Shown in pieces: positions 35,102 to 43,761 of a stretch of 64,000 bases of DNA; the first letter of the stretch is position 1, and each line of letters starts with the position of its first letter. Source of the DNA: Pseudothioclava arenosa (GTDB lineage: Bacteria > Pseudomonadota > Alphaproteobacteria > Rhodobacterales > Rhodobacteraceae); the NCBI RefSeq assembly GCF_002358085.1, contig NZ_NTJD01000005.1, positions 1 to 64,000 on the forward strand, read 5' to 3'. A program made the translations under genes and the position numbers. Under the pieces are notes generated by a model. That model was not told the DNA's origin, searched no databases, and saw nothing but the letters and a program-made list of their open reading frames with translations.

Positions 35102-35110
35102 TGTGGATAA
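35102..35110 (-). promoter_or_regulatory. Perfect DnaA box upstream of smc
   Basis: TGTGGATAA (TTATCCACA on the other strand) is a perfect match to the DnaA box. It is located in the divergent lrgA-smc gap, 102 bases before the smc start. Confidence 0.5.
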
Positions 35111-35144
35111 CCGGCGCTTCGCCGCCAGATCATGGGGGCAGGCG

Positions 35145-35150
35145 TTGACT
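35145..35150 (+). promoter_or_regulatory. Candidate -35 element of smc within an inverted repeat
   Basis: TTGACT fits a -35 hexamer. The -10 at the right distance is weak (AACACT). The arms GGGGCAGG and CCTGCCCC flank the hexamer, so the site may also be structured. Confidence 0.35.
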
Positions 35151-35211
35151 CATCGCCCCCCTGCCCCAACACTCGGGGCTTGATCCGAACAGAATCACCA
35201 AGGGCATTTTC

Positions 35212-38200
35212 TTGCGTTTCACCCGGCTCCGACTGACTGGCTTCAAAAGCTTCGTGGACCCCACCGACCTGGTGATCCACGACGGACTGACCGGCGTCGT
35301 CGGGCCGAATGGCTGCGGCAAGTCGAACCTGCTCGAGGCGCTGCGCTGGGTGATGGGCGAGAACCGCCCGACCGCAATGCGCGGCGAGGGCATGGAAGAC
35401 GTGATCTTTGCGGGTGCCGCCTCGCGGCCCGCGCGCAACTTCGCCGAGGTCTCGCTGCAAATCGACAATACCGAACGGCTCGCGCCTTCTGGCTTCAACG
35501 ATTCCGACGGGCTCGAGATCGTGCGGCGGATCACCCGCGACGCGGGCTCGGCCTACAAGGTCAACACCAAGGACGTGCGCGCGCGCGACGTGCAGATGCT
35601 GTTTGCCGATGCCTCGACCGGCGCGCATAGCCCGGCGCTGGTGCGGCAAGGCCAGATTGCCGAACTCATCAACGCCAAGCCCAAGGCGCGCCGCCGCATT
35701 CTGGAAGAGGCTGCGGGGATCTCGGGGCTTTACCAGCGCCGCCACGAGGCCGAGCTGAAGCTGAAAGGCGCCGAGCAGAACCTCTTGCGCGTCGATGACG
35801 TGATCGAGCAGCTCGCGCAACAACTGGCGACGCTGGCGCGGCAGGCCCGGCAGGCGGCGCGCTATCGCACCATCGGCGAAGAGCTGCGTCGCGCCGAGGG
35901 GATGCTGCTCTATCGGCGCTGGCGCGAGGCCGAGATCGCGAAATCCGAAGCCGAGGCCGCGCATCAGACCACGATCCGCGCCGCCGGTCAGGCCGAGCTT
36001 TCCGCGCGCGAGGCCGCCAAGGCCCGCACCGCGCGCGAAGAGGCGCTGCCGCCGCTGCGCGAGGAAGAGGCCGTGGCCGCCGCGATTCTGCAGCGGCTCC
36101 TGGTGCAGCGCGATGCGCTCGGCACGCAAGAGGCCGAGGCCGCCGCCCGCATCGAGACCCTGCAAAACCGCATCGGCCAACTGTTGCGCGACATGGAGCG
36201 CGAGGCCGGGCTGAACCGCGACGCGGGCGAGACGATCCAGCGCCTCGAATGGGAGCAGGCGCAGATCACCAAGGCCGCCGAGGGCCACGAAGACCGCCTC
36301 GCCGCCGCGGCCAGCGACGCGCAGGAGGCGGGCGATGTGCTGTCCGCCCGCGAGGCGCAACTGTCGCAGCTGACCGAGGATGTCGCGCGCCTCGCCGCGC
36401 GCCACCAATCGGCGCAGCGGCTCTTGTCCGACAGCCGCTCGACCGCCGAGAAATCGACCGCCGCCGCCTCTGCCGCCAAGCTCGCGGCCGAAACCGCGAC
36501 CGCCGCGCTCGACAAGGCCAAGGGCGATTTCACCCGCGCCGAAGCCGCGCAGGCCGAGGCGCAGGCCGCCTCGGAAGCCGCCGAAACGGCGCTGGCCAAG
36601 GCCGACGACCTGCGCGCCGAAACCCAGGCCCGCGAAACCGCCGCCCGCGCCGCGCGCTCGGAGGCCGAGGGCGAATCGGGCGCGCTGCGCGCCGAAGTCT
36701 CGGCTCTGGCACGGCTGGTCGAACGCGAGGCCGCGACCGGCAAGCAACTGCTGGACCGCGTGCGCGTCGACAAGGGTTTTGAGGCCGCGCTCGGGGCCGC
36801 GCTGGCCGACGATCTGCGCGCGCCCGAGGTGTCGGGCGAGGCCGCGACCGGCTGGGCAGCGCTGCCCGATTACGACCGCGCGCAATCCCTGCCCGATGGC
36901 GTCGCACCGCTCTCTGATCAGGTCGATGTGCCCGATGTGCTGCGCCGCCGGATCTCGCAGATCGGGCTGGTCGCGGATTACGACGAGGGTCTGCGCCTGC
37001 AATCCCTGCTGAAACCCGGCCAACGGCTGGTCTCGATGGAGGGCGACCTGTGGCGCTGGGACGGGTTCCGCGCTGGTGCCGAAGACGCCCCCACCGCCGC
37101 CGCACTGCGCCTGCAGCAGTTGAACCGGCTGGTCGAGCTGAAGCGCGACCTCGAAGAGGCCGAGGCCAAGGCGGCGGGCGCGAAACAGGCGCATGAGGCG
37201 CTCAGCGCCGAGCTGCGCGCCGCGACCGAGGCCGACCGCCTCGCCCGCGAGGCGCGCCGCAGCGCCGATCACAAGCTGGCCGATGCGGGCCGCGCGCTGA
37301 GCCGTGCCGAGGCCGATCGCTCAATCGCGGGCTCCAAGCTGGAATCGGCGCGCATGGCGGTGTCGCGCCACGAGGAAGAGGCGATGGTCGCCCGCGCCGC
37401 CCTGCTCGAAGCCGAGCGCGGCTTTGAGGCCCTGCCCGACCTGAAGGCCGCGCGCGAAGAGGTGGACGCGATCAAGATCACCGTCGAAGCCGCGCGCGTC
37501 ACGATGATGACCAAGCGCGCCGGCCATGACGAGATCCGCCGCGAGGGCGAGGCCCGCACCCGGCGCCGGCAGGAAATCATCAAGGAAATCTCGGGCTGGC
37601 GGCACCGGCTTGAAACCGCCGAGAAACGCTCGGCCGAGCTGGCGCTGCGCCGCGACGAGACCGAGGCCGAGCTGACCGAAGCCTCCGCCCGACCGGGGCA
37701 GCTGGCCGAGGCACGCGCGGCGCTCTCTGAGCAGATCACCAGCGCCGAGGCGCGCAAGGCAACCGCCACCGATGCGCTCGCGGGCGCCGAAACCGCGCTG
37801 CGCGAGGCGCAACTGGCCGAGCGCGAGGCTGAACGCCTTGCCGGCGAGGCGCGCGAACGCCGCGCCCGTGCCGAGGCCCGCCTGGATGCCGCGCGCGAAG
37901 TCATCAAGGCCGCCGCCGAGCGTATTTTCGAAGAGACCGAGATGCATCCGGCCAAGCTTCTGGAAAGCCTCGACTGCGACCCCGACGCGATGCCCGATGC
38001 CGAGGCGCTGGAGACCGAGGTGAACCGCCTCAAACGCCAGCGCGAGGCCCTCGGCGCAGTCAACCTGCGCGCAGAGGAAGACGCGATCGAGGTCCAGACC
38101 GAGCACGATCAGCTGGTCAAGGAAAAGGCCGATCTCGAAGAGGCGATCCGCAAGCTGCGCGCGGGGATTTCCGGCCTCAACCGCGAAGGGCGCGAGCGCC

Positions 38201-38670
38201 TGCTGACCGCTTTCGAGCAGGTGAACGACAGCTTCCGCACCCTGTTCACCCATCTTTTCGGCGGCGGCACGGCGGACCTGCAACTGGTCGAAAGCGACGA
38301 TCCGCTGGAGGCCGGGCTTGAGATCATGTGCCAGCCGCCCGGCAAGAAGCTGAGCACGCTGAGCCTCCTGTCGGGTGGCGAGCAGACACTTACCGCGATG
38401 GCGCTGATCTTCGCGGTGTTCCTCGCGAACCCGGCGCCGATCTGCGTGCTCGACGAGGTGGACGCGCCGCTCGACGACGCGAACGTGACGCGCTTCTGCG
38501 ACCTGCTCGACGAGATGACGCGCCGCACCGACACGCGTTTTCTGATCATCACCCACCACGCGGTGACGATGTCGCGGATGGATCGGCTGTTCGGCGTGAC
38601 GATGCAGGAACAGGGCGTGAGCCAGCTGGTTTCCGTCGACCTCAAGCGCGCCGAACAGCTTGTCGCCTGA
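35212..38670 (+). CDS. smc: Chromosome segregation protein SMC
   Basis: The protein has 1152 residues. N-terminal Walker A GPNGCGKSNLLEAL (31-44), a long Ala/Glu/Arg-rich coiled coil, a hinge region (about 490-640), a second coiled coil, then the C-terminal signature LSLLSGGEQTLTAMALIF and Walker B PICVLDEVDAPLDDAN. It is the ATPase of the SMC-ScpAB complex that organises and resolves the chromosome. It starts with TTG behind AAGGG; no ATG upstream is in frame. scpA and scpB are not in the window. The upstream gap contains DnaA boxes. Confidence 0.97.
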   Translation: MRFTRLRLTGFKSFVDPTDLVIHDGLTGVVGPNGCGKSNLLEALRWVMGENRPTAMRGEGMEDVIFAGAASRPARNFAEVSLQIDNTERLAPSGFNDSDGLEIVRRITRDAGSAYKVNTKDVRARDVQMLFADASTGAHSPALVRQGQIAELINAKPKARRRILEEAAGISGLYQRRHEAELKLKGAEQNLLRVDDVIEQLAQQLATLARQARQAARYRTIGEELRRAEGMLLYRRWREAEIAKSEAEAAHQTTIRAAGQAELSAREAAKARTAREEALPPLREEEAVAAAILQRLLVQRDALGTQEAEAAARIETLQNRIGQLLRDMEREAGLNRDAGETIQRLEWEQAQITKAAEGHEDRLAAAASDAQEAGDVLSAREAQLSQLTEDVARLAARHQSAQRLLSDSRSTAEKSTAAASAAKLAAETATAALDKAKGDFTRAEAAQAEAQAASEAAETALAKADDLRAETQARETAARAARSEAEGESGALRAEVSALARLVEREAATGKQLLDRVRVDKGFEAALGAALADDLRAPEVSGEAATGWAALPDYDRAQSLPDGVAPLSDQVDVPDVLRRRISQIGLVADYDEGLRLQSLLKPGQRLVSMEGDLWRWDGFRAGAEDAPTAAALRLQQLNRLVELKRDLEEAEAKAAGAKQAHEALSAELRAATEADRLAREARRSADHKLADAGRALSRAEADRSIAGSKLESARMAVSRHEEEAMVARAALLEAERGFEALPDLKAAREEVDAIKITVEAARVTMMTKRAGHDEIRREGEARTRRRQEIIKEISGWRHRLETAEKRSAELALRRDETEAELTEASARPGQLAEARAALSEQITSAEARKATATDALAGAETALREAQLAEREAERLAGEARERRARAEARLDAAREVIKAAAERIFEETEMHPAKLLESLDCDPDAMPDAEALETEVNRLKRQREALGAVNLRAEEDAIEVQTEHDQLVKEKADLEEAIRKLRAGISGLNREGRERLLTAFEQVNDSFRTLFTHLFGGGTADLQLVESDDPLEAGLEIMCQPPGKKLSTLSLLSGGEQTLTAMALIFAVFLANPAPICVLDEVDAPLDDANVTRFCDLLDEMTRRTDTRFLIITHHAVTMSRMDRLFGVTMQEQGVSQLVSVDLKRAEQLVA

Positions 38671-38750
38671 GACGCTGCGCCGCGACCTGCGAACTGGCCA
38701 TCTCCGCCTCGCGGCTTTATAGCTGTTCGAGACGAAGTGGAGGATAATGC

Positions 38751-39206
38751 ATGAAATTTCTTGCCCTGGCCCTTGGATTCGCACTGGCCGCCCCTGCCGC
38801 AAATGCGCAAGTGATGGCTGATGTCGACGTGATCGCGGTGTTCTTGCAGGAGTTCGGCCTGCCGACCGAAAAGACCGTCGATCCCGATGGCGACCCCAAG
38901 ATCGAAAGCCGCATCGAGGGCACCCGCTTTGCGGTCTATTTCTACGGCTGCGACAACGGCAAGGAGTGCGACTCGATCCAGTTCTCGACCGGCTTCGACC
39001 TGAAAGAGCCGATGACCCTAGAGGCCGCCAACGCCTGGAACCGCGACAAGCGTTTCGGCAAGGTCTATCTCGACGAAGACGGCGACCCTTACATCGAATA
39101 TGACGTGAACACGGATTTCGACGGCATCGGGTCGGAAAACTTCGACGATTCGATTGACCTTTGGCGCGCGCTGCTGGCGGAATTCCGCGACTATATCGAC
39201 TGGTAA
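38751..39206 (+). CDS. Exported YbjN-domain protein
   Basis: The protein has 151 residues with a signal peptide ending near APAANAQV. The mature part has FLQEFGLPTEKTVDPDGDP, FAVYFYGCDNGKECDSIQF and LEAANAWNRDKRFGKVYLDE, the YbjN pattern, related to the CesT-like chaperone fold. Two cysteines spaced by six residues could form a disulfide. The protein is strongly acidic. YbjN in E. coli affects motility and stress response, but the exported form is unstudied. GGAGG precedes the ATG, and ridA follows after 19 bases. Confidence 0.85.
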   Translation: MKFLALALGFALAAPAANAQVMADVDVIAVFLQEFGLPTEKTVDPDGDPKIESRIEGTRFAVYFYGCDNGKECDSIQFSTGFDLKEPMTLEAANAWNRDKRFGKVYLDEDGDPYIEYDVNTDFDGIGSENFDDSIDLWRALLAEFRDYIDW

Positions 39207-39225
39207 CGGCCAGAAAGGACCCATC

Positions 39226-39687
39226 ATGACCGGAAAGATCGAAGCGCGCCTCGCAGAGCTGGGCATCACCCTGCCCGCCGCCCCGGCGCCTGCCGCCAAT
39301 TACGTGCCCTTCGTGCAAAGCGGCCAGCAGCTTTTCGTCTCGGGCCAGATCTCGAACAGCGCCGAGGGGCTGATCAAAGGCAAGCTCGGCGCCGACATGG
39401 ATGTCGAGGAAGGCGCGCTGGCGGCGCGGTTCTGCGGGCTCGCACTGATCGCGCAGGCGCGCGCGGCGCTAGGGGATCTGGACCGCGTGAAACGGGTGGT
39501 GAAGCTTGTGGGCTTCGTCAACTCGACCGCCGAATTCATCGACCAGCCCAAGGTCGTCAACGGTTGCTCGGACCTGATGGTTGAGGTCTTTGGCGAGGCC
39601 GGCCGACACGCGCGCTCGGCTGTTTCGGCGGCCAGCCTGCCGCTGGGCGTTGCCGTCGAAATCGAGGCGATTTTCGAAATCGAATGA
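39226..39687 (+). CDS. RidA-family enamine/imine deaminase
   Basis: The predicted protein has 153 residues, longer than canonical RidA (about 128). PFVQSGQQLFVSGQISNS, LIAQARAALGDLDRVKRVVK and GRHARSAVSAASLPLGVAVE carry the YjgF/YER057c signature with the active-site Arg in HARSAV. This is the longer RidA subgroup often annotated as endoribonuclease L-PSP. It removes reactive enamine intermediates. The GDPD gene overlaps its stop by four bases. Confidence 0.9.
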   Translation: MTGKIEARLAELGITLPAAPAPAANYVPFVQSGQQLFVSGQISNSAEGLIKGKLGADMDVEEGALAARFCGLALIAQARAALGDLDRVKRVVKLVGFVNSTAEFIDQPKVVNGCSDLMVEVFGEAGRHARSAVSAASLPLGVAVEIEAIFEIE

Positions 39688-40451
39688 TCCCGCTCGACCC
39701 GGAGTTCCTGCGTCGGCCGCTCGCGCATCGCGCGCTGCACGATCTGGCGCAGGGCCGCCCCGAGAACAGCCGCGCGGCGATTCGCGCAGCGATTTCGGCG
39801 GGTTACGGCATCGAGATCGACGTGCAGCCTTCTGTCGATGGCGTGCCGATGGTGTTTCACGACTATCGCCTCGGGCGCCTGACCGGGCAGGAGGGCGCCA
39901 TTCGCCAGTTGACCGCCTCCGCGTTGGGGGCGATCCATCTGACCGGCAGCAACGAGGGCATCCCGACCCTATCCGAAGTGCTGGATCTCGTCGCGGGCAA
40001 GGTGCCGCTGCTGATTGAAATCAAGGATCAGGACGGCGCGATGGGCCCCGATGTCGGCCCGCTCGAACGCGCGGTGGTCGCGGCGCTCGCGGGCTATGCC
40101 GGGCCAGTCGCGCTGATGTCCTTCAACCCGCATTCGGTGACTGCGCTGCGCGAGGCCGGGGCGCGTTGCCCGGTCGGGCTGGTGACCTCATCCTACCGGC
40201 CCGAACATTGGCCGCTCTTGCCGGAACCGCGGCGGGCCGAGTTGCGCGCGCTGGAGGGGATTGAAACGCTGGCGCCCGATTTCATTTCGCACGAGGCCGC
40301 AGACCTTGGCAGCCCGTTGGTGGCCGCACTCAAGGCGCGCGGCCTGCCGATATTGTGTTGGACGATCCGCTCGCCCGAGGCCGAGGCCGAGGCGCGGCGC
40401 GTGGCCGACAACGTGACCTTCGAAGGCTACGCCGCGCCCTTCCCCGCCTGA
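39684..40451 (+). CDS. Glycerophosphodiester phosphodiesterase
   Basis: The protein has 255 residues of UgpQ type. LAHRALHDLAQGRPENS holds the His and Glu, followed by GIEIDVQPSVDGVPMVFHD, PLLIEIKDQDG, and near the end LPILCWTIRSPEAEAE. There is no signal peptide, so it acts in the cytoplasm on glycerophosphodiesters from lipid turnover. It overlaps ridA as ATGA. The convergent peroxiredoxin gene ends two bases away. Confidence 0.93.
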   Translation: MIPLDPEFLRRPLAHRALHDLAQGRPENSRAAIRAAISAGYGIEIDVQPSVDGVPMVFHDYRLGRLTGQEGAIRQLTASALGAIHLTGSNEGIPTLSEVLDLVAGKVPLLIEIKDQDGAMGPDVGPLERAVVAALAGYAGPVALMSFNPHSVTALREAGARCPVGLVTSSYRPEHWPLLPEPRRAELRALEGIETLAPDFISHEAADLGSPLVAALKARGLPILCWTIRSPEAEAEARRVADNVTFEGYAAPFPA

Positions 40452-40453
40452 GG

Positions 40454-40942
40454 TCAGAGCTTTTCGAGCAGCCGCTCGCCCGTGGTCAGGTCGCAGGCCC
40501 CCGCAACCTCTTCGAGGCTGACATGGGTGATCACGCCATCCTCCGCCACCAGCGCATAGCGGGTCGAGCGGTTGATCAGCCCCAGATGCGGTGCCGAGAA
40601 ATCCATGCCCAAGGCTTTGGTAAAGACGGTTTCCGCATCCCCCAGCAGCGTGATCCCCGCCTCGGCCGCACCCGTCGCCTCGCCCCAGGCCTTCAGCACG
40701 AAGGGGTCGTTCACGGCCACGCAGATAACCTCGTCGACGCCCTTCTCGGCAAAGCCCGCGCGCGTGCGCATGAAGCTCGGCAGGTGCGAGGTCGTGCAGG
40801 GGCCGGTGAAGGCGCCAGGCAGACCAAAGATCACCACCTTGCGCCCCTTGACCTTCGAGGCCAGTTCGACCGGCTCGGGGCCATTCGCGCCCATCACCAG
40901 AAAGGTTGCGTCGGGAAGAGTGGCGCCGACCGTTATAGACAT
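40454..40942 (-). CDS. Peroxiredoxin, Prx5 type
   Basis: The predicted protein has 162 residues. The peroxidatic Cys49 is in GLPGAFTGPCTTSHLPSF, the Prx5/AhpE-type motif, and a second Cys lies near residue 150 (VAGACDLTTG), a possible resolving residue. AVNDPFVLKAWGEATGA is also family-typical. It reduces peroxides, probably with glutaredoxin. GGGAG stands seven bases before the ATG at 40942. It diverges from the flavoprotein reductase gene, with 78 bases between start codons. Confidence 0.93.
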   Translation of the reverse strand: MSITVGATLPDATFLVMGANGPEPVELASKVKGRKVVIFGLPGAFTGPCTTSHLPSFMRTRAGFAEKGVDEVICVAVNDPFVLKAWGEATGAAEAGITLLGDAETVFTKALGMDFSAPHLGLINRSTRYALVAEDGVITHVSLEEVAGACDLTTGERLLEKL

Positions 40943-41020
40943 GTTGAACTCCCTGTTCGCGTTGCAGATTCCCTGCCTCACGATATAGGGTCACGCAAGC
41001 GAACGACCAGAGGAAAGAAG

Positions 41021-42220
41021 ATGTCCGGGATCGTGATTGTAGGGGCGGGTCAGGCCGCGGCATCCATGGCCGCGAAGCTGCGCGCGAAAGGGTATGACGG
41101 CGAGATCACGATCTTCGGCGATGAACCCGTCGCGCCCTATCAGCGTCCGCCGCTGTCCAAGGCCTATCTGCTGGGCGAGATGCCGCTGGAGCGGCTGACG
41201 CTGCGCGGCGCGGACTGGTATGCCGAGAACAAGGTGACGTTGCGCCTGAACGAACGGGTCACCGCGATCGACCCCGAGGCCCGAACCCTGCAAACGACCA
41301 CGGGCACGATGGGCTATGACGAGCTGGCGCTTTGCACCGGCGCCACGCCCCGCCGCCTGCCCGCCGCAATCGGCGGCGACCTGCCCGGCGTGTTCACCGT
41401 GCGCAACCTCGCCGATGTCGAGGCGATGAAACCCGAGTTCCGTCCGGGCCGCAGGCTCTTGGTGATCGGCGGTGGCTATATCGGCCTTGAGGCTGCTGCC
41501 GTCGCCCGCAAGCTTGGCCTCGAGGTCACCCTGATCGAGGCTGCCCCGCGCATTCTCGGCCGCGTCGCCTGCGCGGAAACCGCCGATGCGATCCGCACGC
41601 TGCATTCGGGCCATGGCGTCACGATCATCGAAGGCAAAGGCATTGCTGAACTCTATGGTTCAGATACCTTTGAGAGCACATTACTTGACGACAAATCAAA
41701 GGTTTACGCTGATTTCTGCATCGTTGGCATCGGCGTCACCCCAAATACGGAACTGGCCGAATCTGCCGGCATCACTTGCGCAAACGGCATTGTCACCGAC
41801 GCTCAGGGCAAATGCAGCACGCCTCATGTCTGGGCCGCAGGCGATTGTGCCGAAATCGATCTCGCGGGCACTCGAACCCGTCTCGAAAGCGTCGGCAACG
41901 CCATCGACATGGGCGAACTGATCGCGGAAAACATGCTGGGAGCAGGGCGCTCCTATCAACCGAAACCCTGGTTCTGGTCCGATCAGTACGACGCAAAACT
42001 GCAGATCGCCGGCTGGAACGCGGGTTACGACCGCGTCATCGCCCGCCAGACCGAGGGCCAATCCTTCTGGTATTACAAGGGCGACCAGCTGATCGCCGTT
42101 GACGCGCTGAACGCACCCCGCGCCTACATGATCGGCAAGCGCCTGATCGAGGCGGGCAAATCGCCCGACCCGGCGCTCTTGGCCGATCCCGGGACGGACC
42201 TGAAAGGACTTCTGGCATGA
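41021..42220 (+). CDS. Ferredoxin reductase-type FAD/NAD(P)H oxidoreductase
   Basis: The predicted protein has 399 residues of the putidaredoxin/rhodocoxin reductase class. The FAD loop is IVIVGAGQAAASMAAKLR, then PYQRPPLSKAYL, the NAD loop is VIGGGYIGLEAAAVARKLG, and VWAAGDCAE binds FAD. It would pass electrons from NAD(P)H to a 2Fe-2S ferredoxin of a P450 or dioxygenase; none is encoded nearby. The stretch about 41640-41860 is clearly lower in GC, with codons such as TTA and TCA that are rare around it. A wider upstream frame (from 40355) is not coding. It overlaps rsmD by four bases. Confidence 0.9.
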   Translation: MSGIVIVGAGQAAASMAAKLRAKGYDGEITIFGDEPVAPYQRPPLSKAYLLGEMPLERLTLRGADWYAENKVTLRLNERVTAIDPEARTLQTTTGTMGYDELALCTGATPRRLPAAIGGDLPGVFTVRNLADVEAMKPEFRPGRRLLVIGGGYIGLEAAAVARKLGLEVTLIEAAPRILGRVACAETADAIRTLHSGHGVTIIEGKGIAELYGSDTFESTLLDDKSKVYADFCIVGIGVTPNTELAESAGITCANGIVTDAQGKCSTPHVWAAGDCAEIDLAGTRTRLESVGNAIDMGELIAENMLGAGRSYQPKPWFWSDQYDAKLQIAGWNAGYDRVIARQTEGQSFWYYKGDQLIAVDALNAPRAYMIGKRLIEAGKSPDPALLADPGTDLKGLLA

Positions 42221-42780
42221 GGATCGTCGGCGGAGAACGGCGCGGGCTGAAACTGGCCGATGTCGGCGAGGGCGACGCCAAGGCCCACCTGCGCCCCACC
42301 ACCGACCGCGTGCGCGAAAGCATCTTCAACCTGCTGATCAACGGCACCCACGGCAACCCGGTGCCCGGCGCGCGCGTGCTCGACCTCTTTGCCGGCACCG
42401 GTGCACTTGGCCTTGAGGCCCTCTCGCGCGGCGCGGCCCGCGTGGCCTTTGTCGATGATGGCGCCGCCTCACGCGCGCTTCTGCGCCGCAATATCGAATT
42501 GATGCGTGCCATGGGTGTAACCGATGTCTGGCGCCGCGATGCCACCCGCATGGGCCCCTGCCGCGGCGCAGGCTACAACCTGATCTTCCTTGATCCGCCC
42601 TACGGAAAAGCCCTTGGCGAACAAGCTCTTGCCTCCTGCCTCGAAGGCGGCTGGATCGCGCCCGGCGCAATGATCGTCTGGGAAGACAACGCCGCGCCCG
42701 TCCCGCCCGCGCCGCTCGAACAGATCGACCAACGCAAATACGGCGACACGCTGGTCACGCTCTGCAGAATGCCCGCCTGA
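42217..42780 (+). CDS. rsmD: 16S rRNA (guanine(966)-N2)-methyltransferase RsmD
   Basis: The protein has 187 residues. MRIVGGERRGLKLADV, LRPTTDRVRESIFNLL, VLDLFAGTGALGLEALSRGA as the SAM loop, and NLIFLDPPYGKAL with the catalytic DPPY are all intact. It methylates G966 of 16S rRNA. Its ATG overlaps the reductase stop. A repeat element begins at the base after the TGA. Confidence 0.95.
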   Translation: MRIVGGERRGLKLADVGEGDAKAHLRPTTDRVRESIFNLLINGTHGNPVPGARVLDLFAGTGALGLEALSRGAARVAFVDDGAASRALLRRNIELMRAMGVTDVWRRDATRMGPCRGAGYNLIFLDPPYGKALGEQALASCLEGGWIAPGAMIVWEDNAAPVPPAPLEQIDQRKYGDTLVTLCRMPA

Positions 42781-42833
42781 TCTTCATCGAGCCGAAAATA
42801 CTCCGCGGGGGTCTGGGGGCGCGAAGCCCCCAG
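42781..42833 (+). repeat. 3'-end repeat element copy 7
   Basis: TCTTCATCGAGCC then GAAAATACTCCGCGGGGG starts directly after the rsmD TGA. Hairpin CTGGGGGC/GCCCCCAG (loop gcgaa, 42813-42833) follows. It is the only DNA between convergent rsmD and map apart from seven bases. Confidence 0.78.
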
Positions 42834-42840
42834 CGGCCGC

Positions 42841-43650
42841 TCAGCCCCAGGTCGGGTGGAACCGGTCCGCGGGCGAAAGCGTAAAGATTTCGCAGCCATC
42901 GGCGGTCACGCCGATCGAATGCTCGAACTGCGCGCTCAGCGACTTGTCGCGGGTCACTGCCGTCCAGTCATCGGCCAGCACCTTGGTTTCGGGGCGGCCC
43001 AGATTCACCATCGGCTCGATGGTGAAGAACATCCCCTCTTCCAGCACCGCGCCCGACCCCGCGCGCCCGTAATGCAGCACATTCGGCGGCGCGTGGAACA
43101 CCCGGCCCAGCCCGTGACCGCAGAAATCGCGCACCACCGACATCCGGTGGCCCTCGACGTATTTCTGAATCGCGTGGCCGATATCGCCAAAGGTATTGCC
43201 GGGGCGGACCTGCTCGATCCCGACCATCAGCGCGTCATGGGTCACCTGGATCAGGCGCTCTGCCTTGCGGCTGAGATTTCCGGCCACATACATGCGCGAC
43301 GTATCGCCATACCAGCCATCGAGGATCACCGTCACATCGATGTTCAGGATATCGCCATCCTTCACGACCTTGTCGCTCGGGATGCCGTGGCAAACCACAT
43401 GGTTCACCGAGATGCAGGACGCGTGCTGATAACCGCGATAGCCGATGGTCGCCGATTTCGCGCCCAGCTCGGTCACCCGGTTGCGGATGAAATCGTCGAG
43501 CGCCCCGGTGGTCACGCCCGGCGCCACCAGCTCGGCCACCTCGTCCAGAATCCGCGCCGCGCAATGGCCCGCCGCCTGCATCCCTTCGAAATCCGCCGCT
43601 TCGTAGATGCGGATCCCATCCTTCGTCACGCGTCCGCCGCTCTCGTTCAA
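42841..43650 (-). CDS. map: Methionine aminopeptidase type I
   Basis: The predicted protein has 269 residues. Metal ligands are in NIDVTVILDGWYGDTSRMY (two Asp), CGHGLGRVFH (His), TIEPMVNLG (Glu) and AQFEHSI (Glu). HGIPSD holds the active-site His. I prefer a TTG at 43650 because AGGAGA stands right before it; an ATG at 43680 would add ten residues without a site. It removes the initiator Met. It ends beside the repeat element shared with rsmD. Confidence 0.93.
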   Translation of the reverse strand: MNESGGRVTKDGIRIYEAADFEGMQAAGHCAARILDEVAELVAPGVTTGALDDFIRNRVTELGAKSATIGYRGYQHASCISVNHVVCHGIPSDKVVKDGDILNIDVTVILDGWYGDTSRMYVAGNLSRKAERLIQVTHDALMVGIEQVRPGNTFGDIGHAIQKYVEGHRMSVVRDFCGHGLGRVFHAPPNVLHYGRAGSGAVLEEGMFFTIEPMVNLGRPETKVLADDWTAVTRDKSLSAQFEHSIGVTADGCEIFTLSPADRFHPTWG

Positions 43651-43761
43651 GGCACTTCTCCTGATCTTTGGCCCCTCCATAAGCCCAAAAGCGCCGCATG
43701 GCCAGAGCGGGCTTTCCCGTCGCTTCGGCGCGGCTTATACCAAGGACGGAAGGAGACCCTC

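Noticed and set aside
35039-35110. Replication origin at the lrgA-smc gap
   Set aside because: Only two DnaA boxes, no AT-rich unwinding region, and no dnaA, dnaN, hemE or parAB neighbours.
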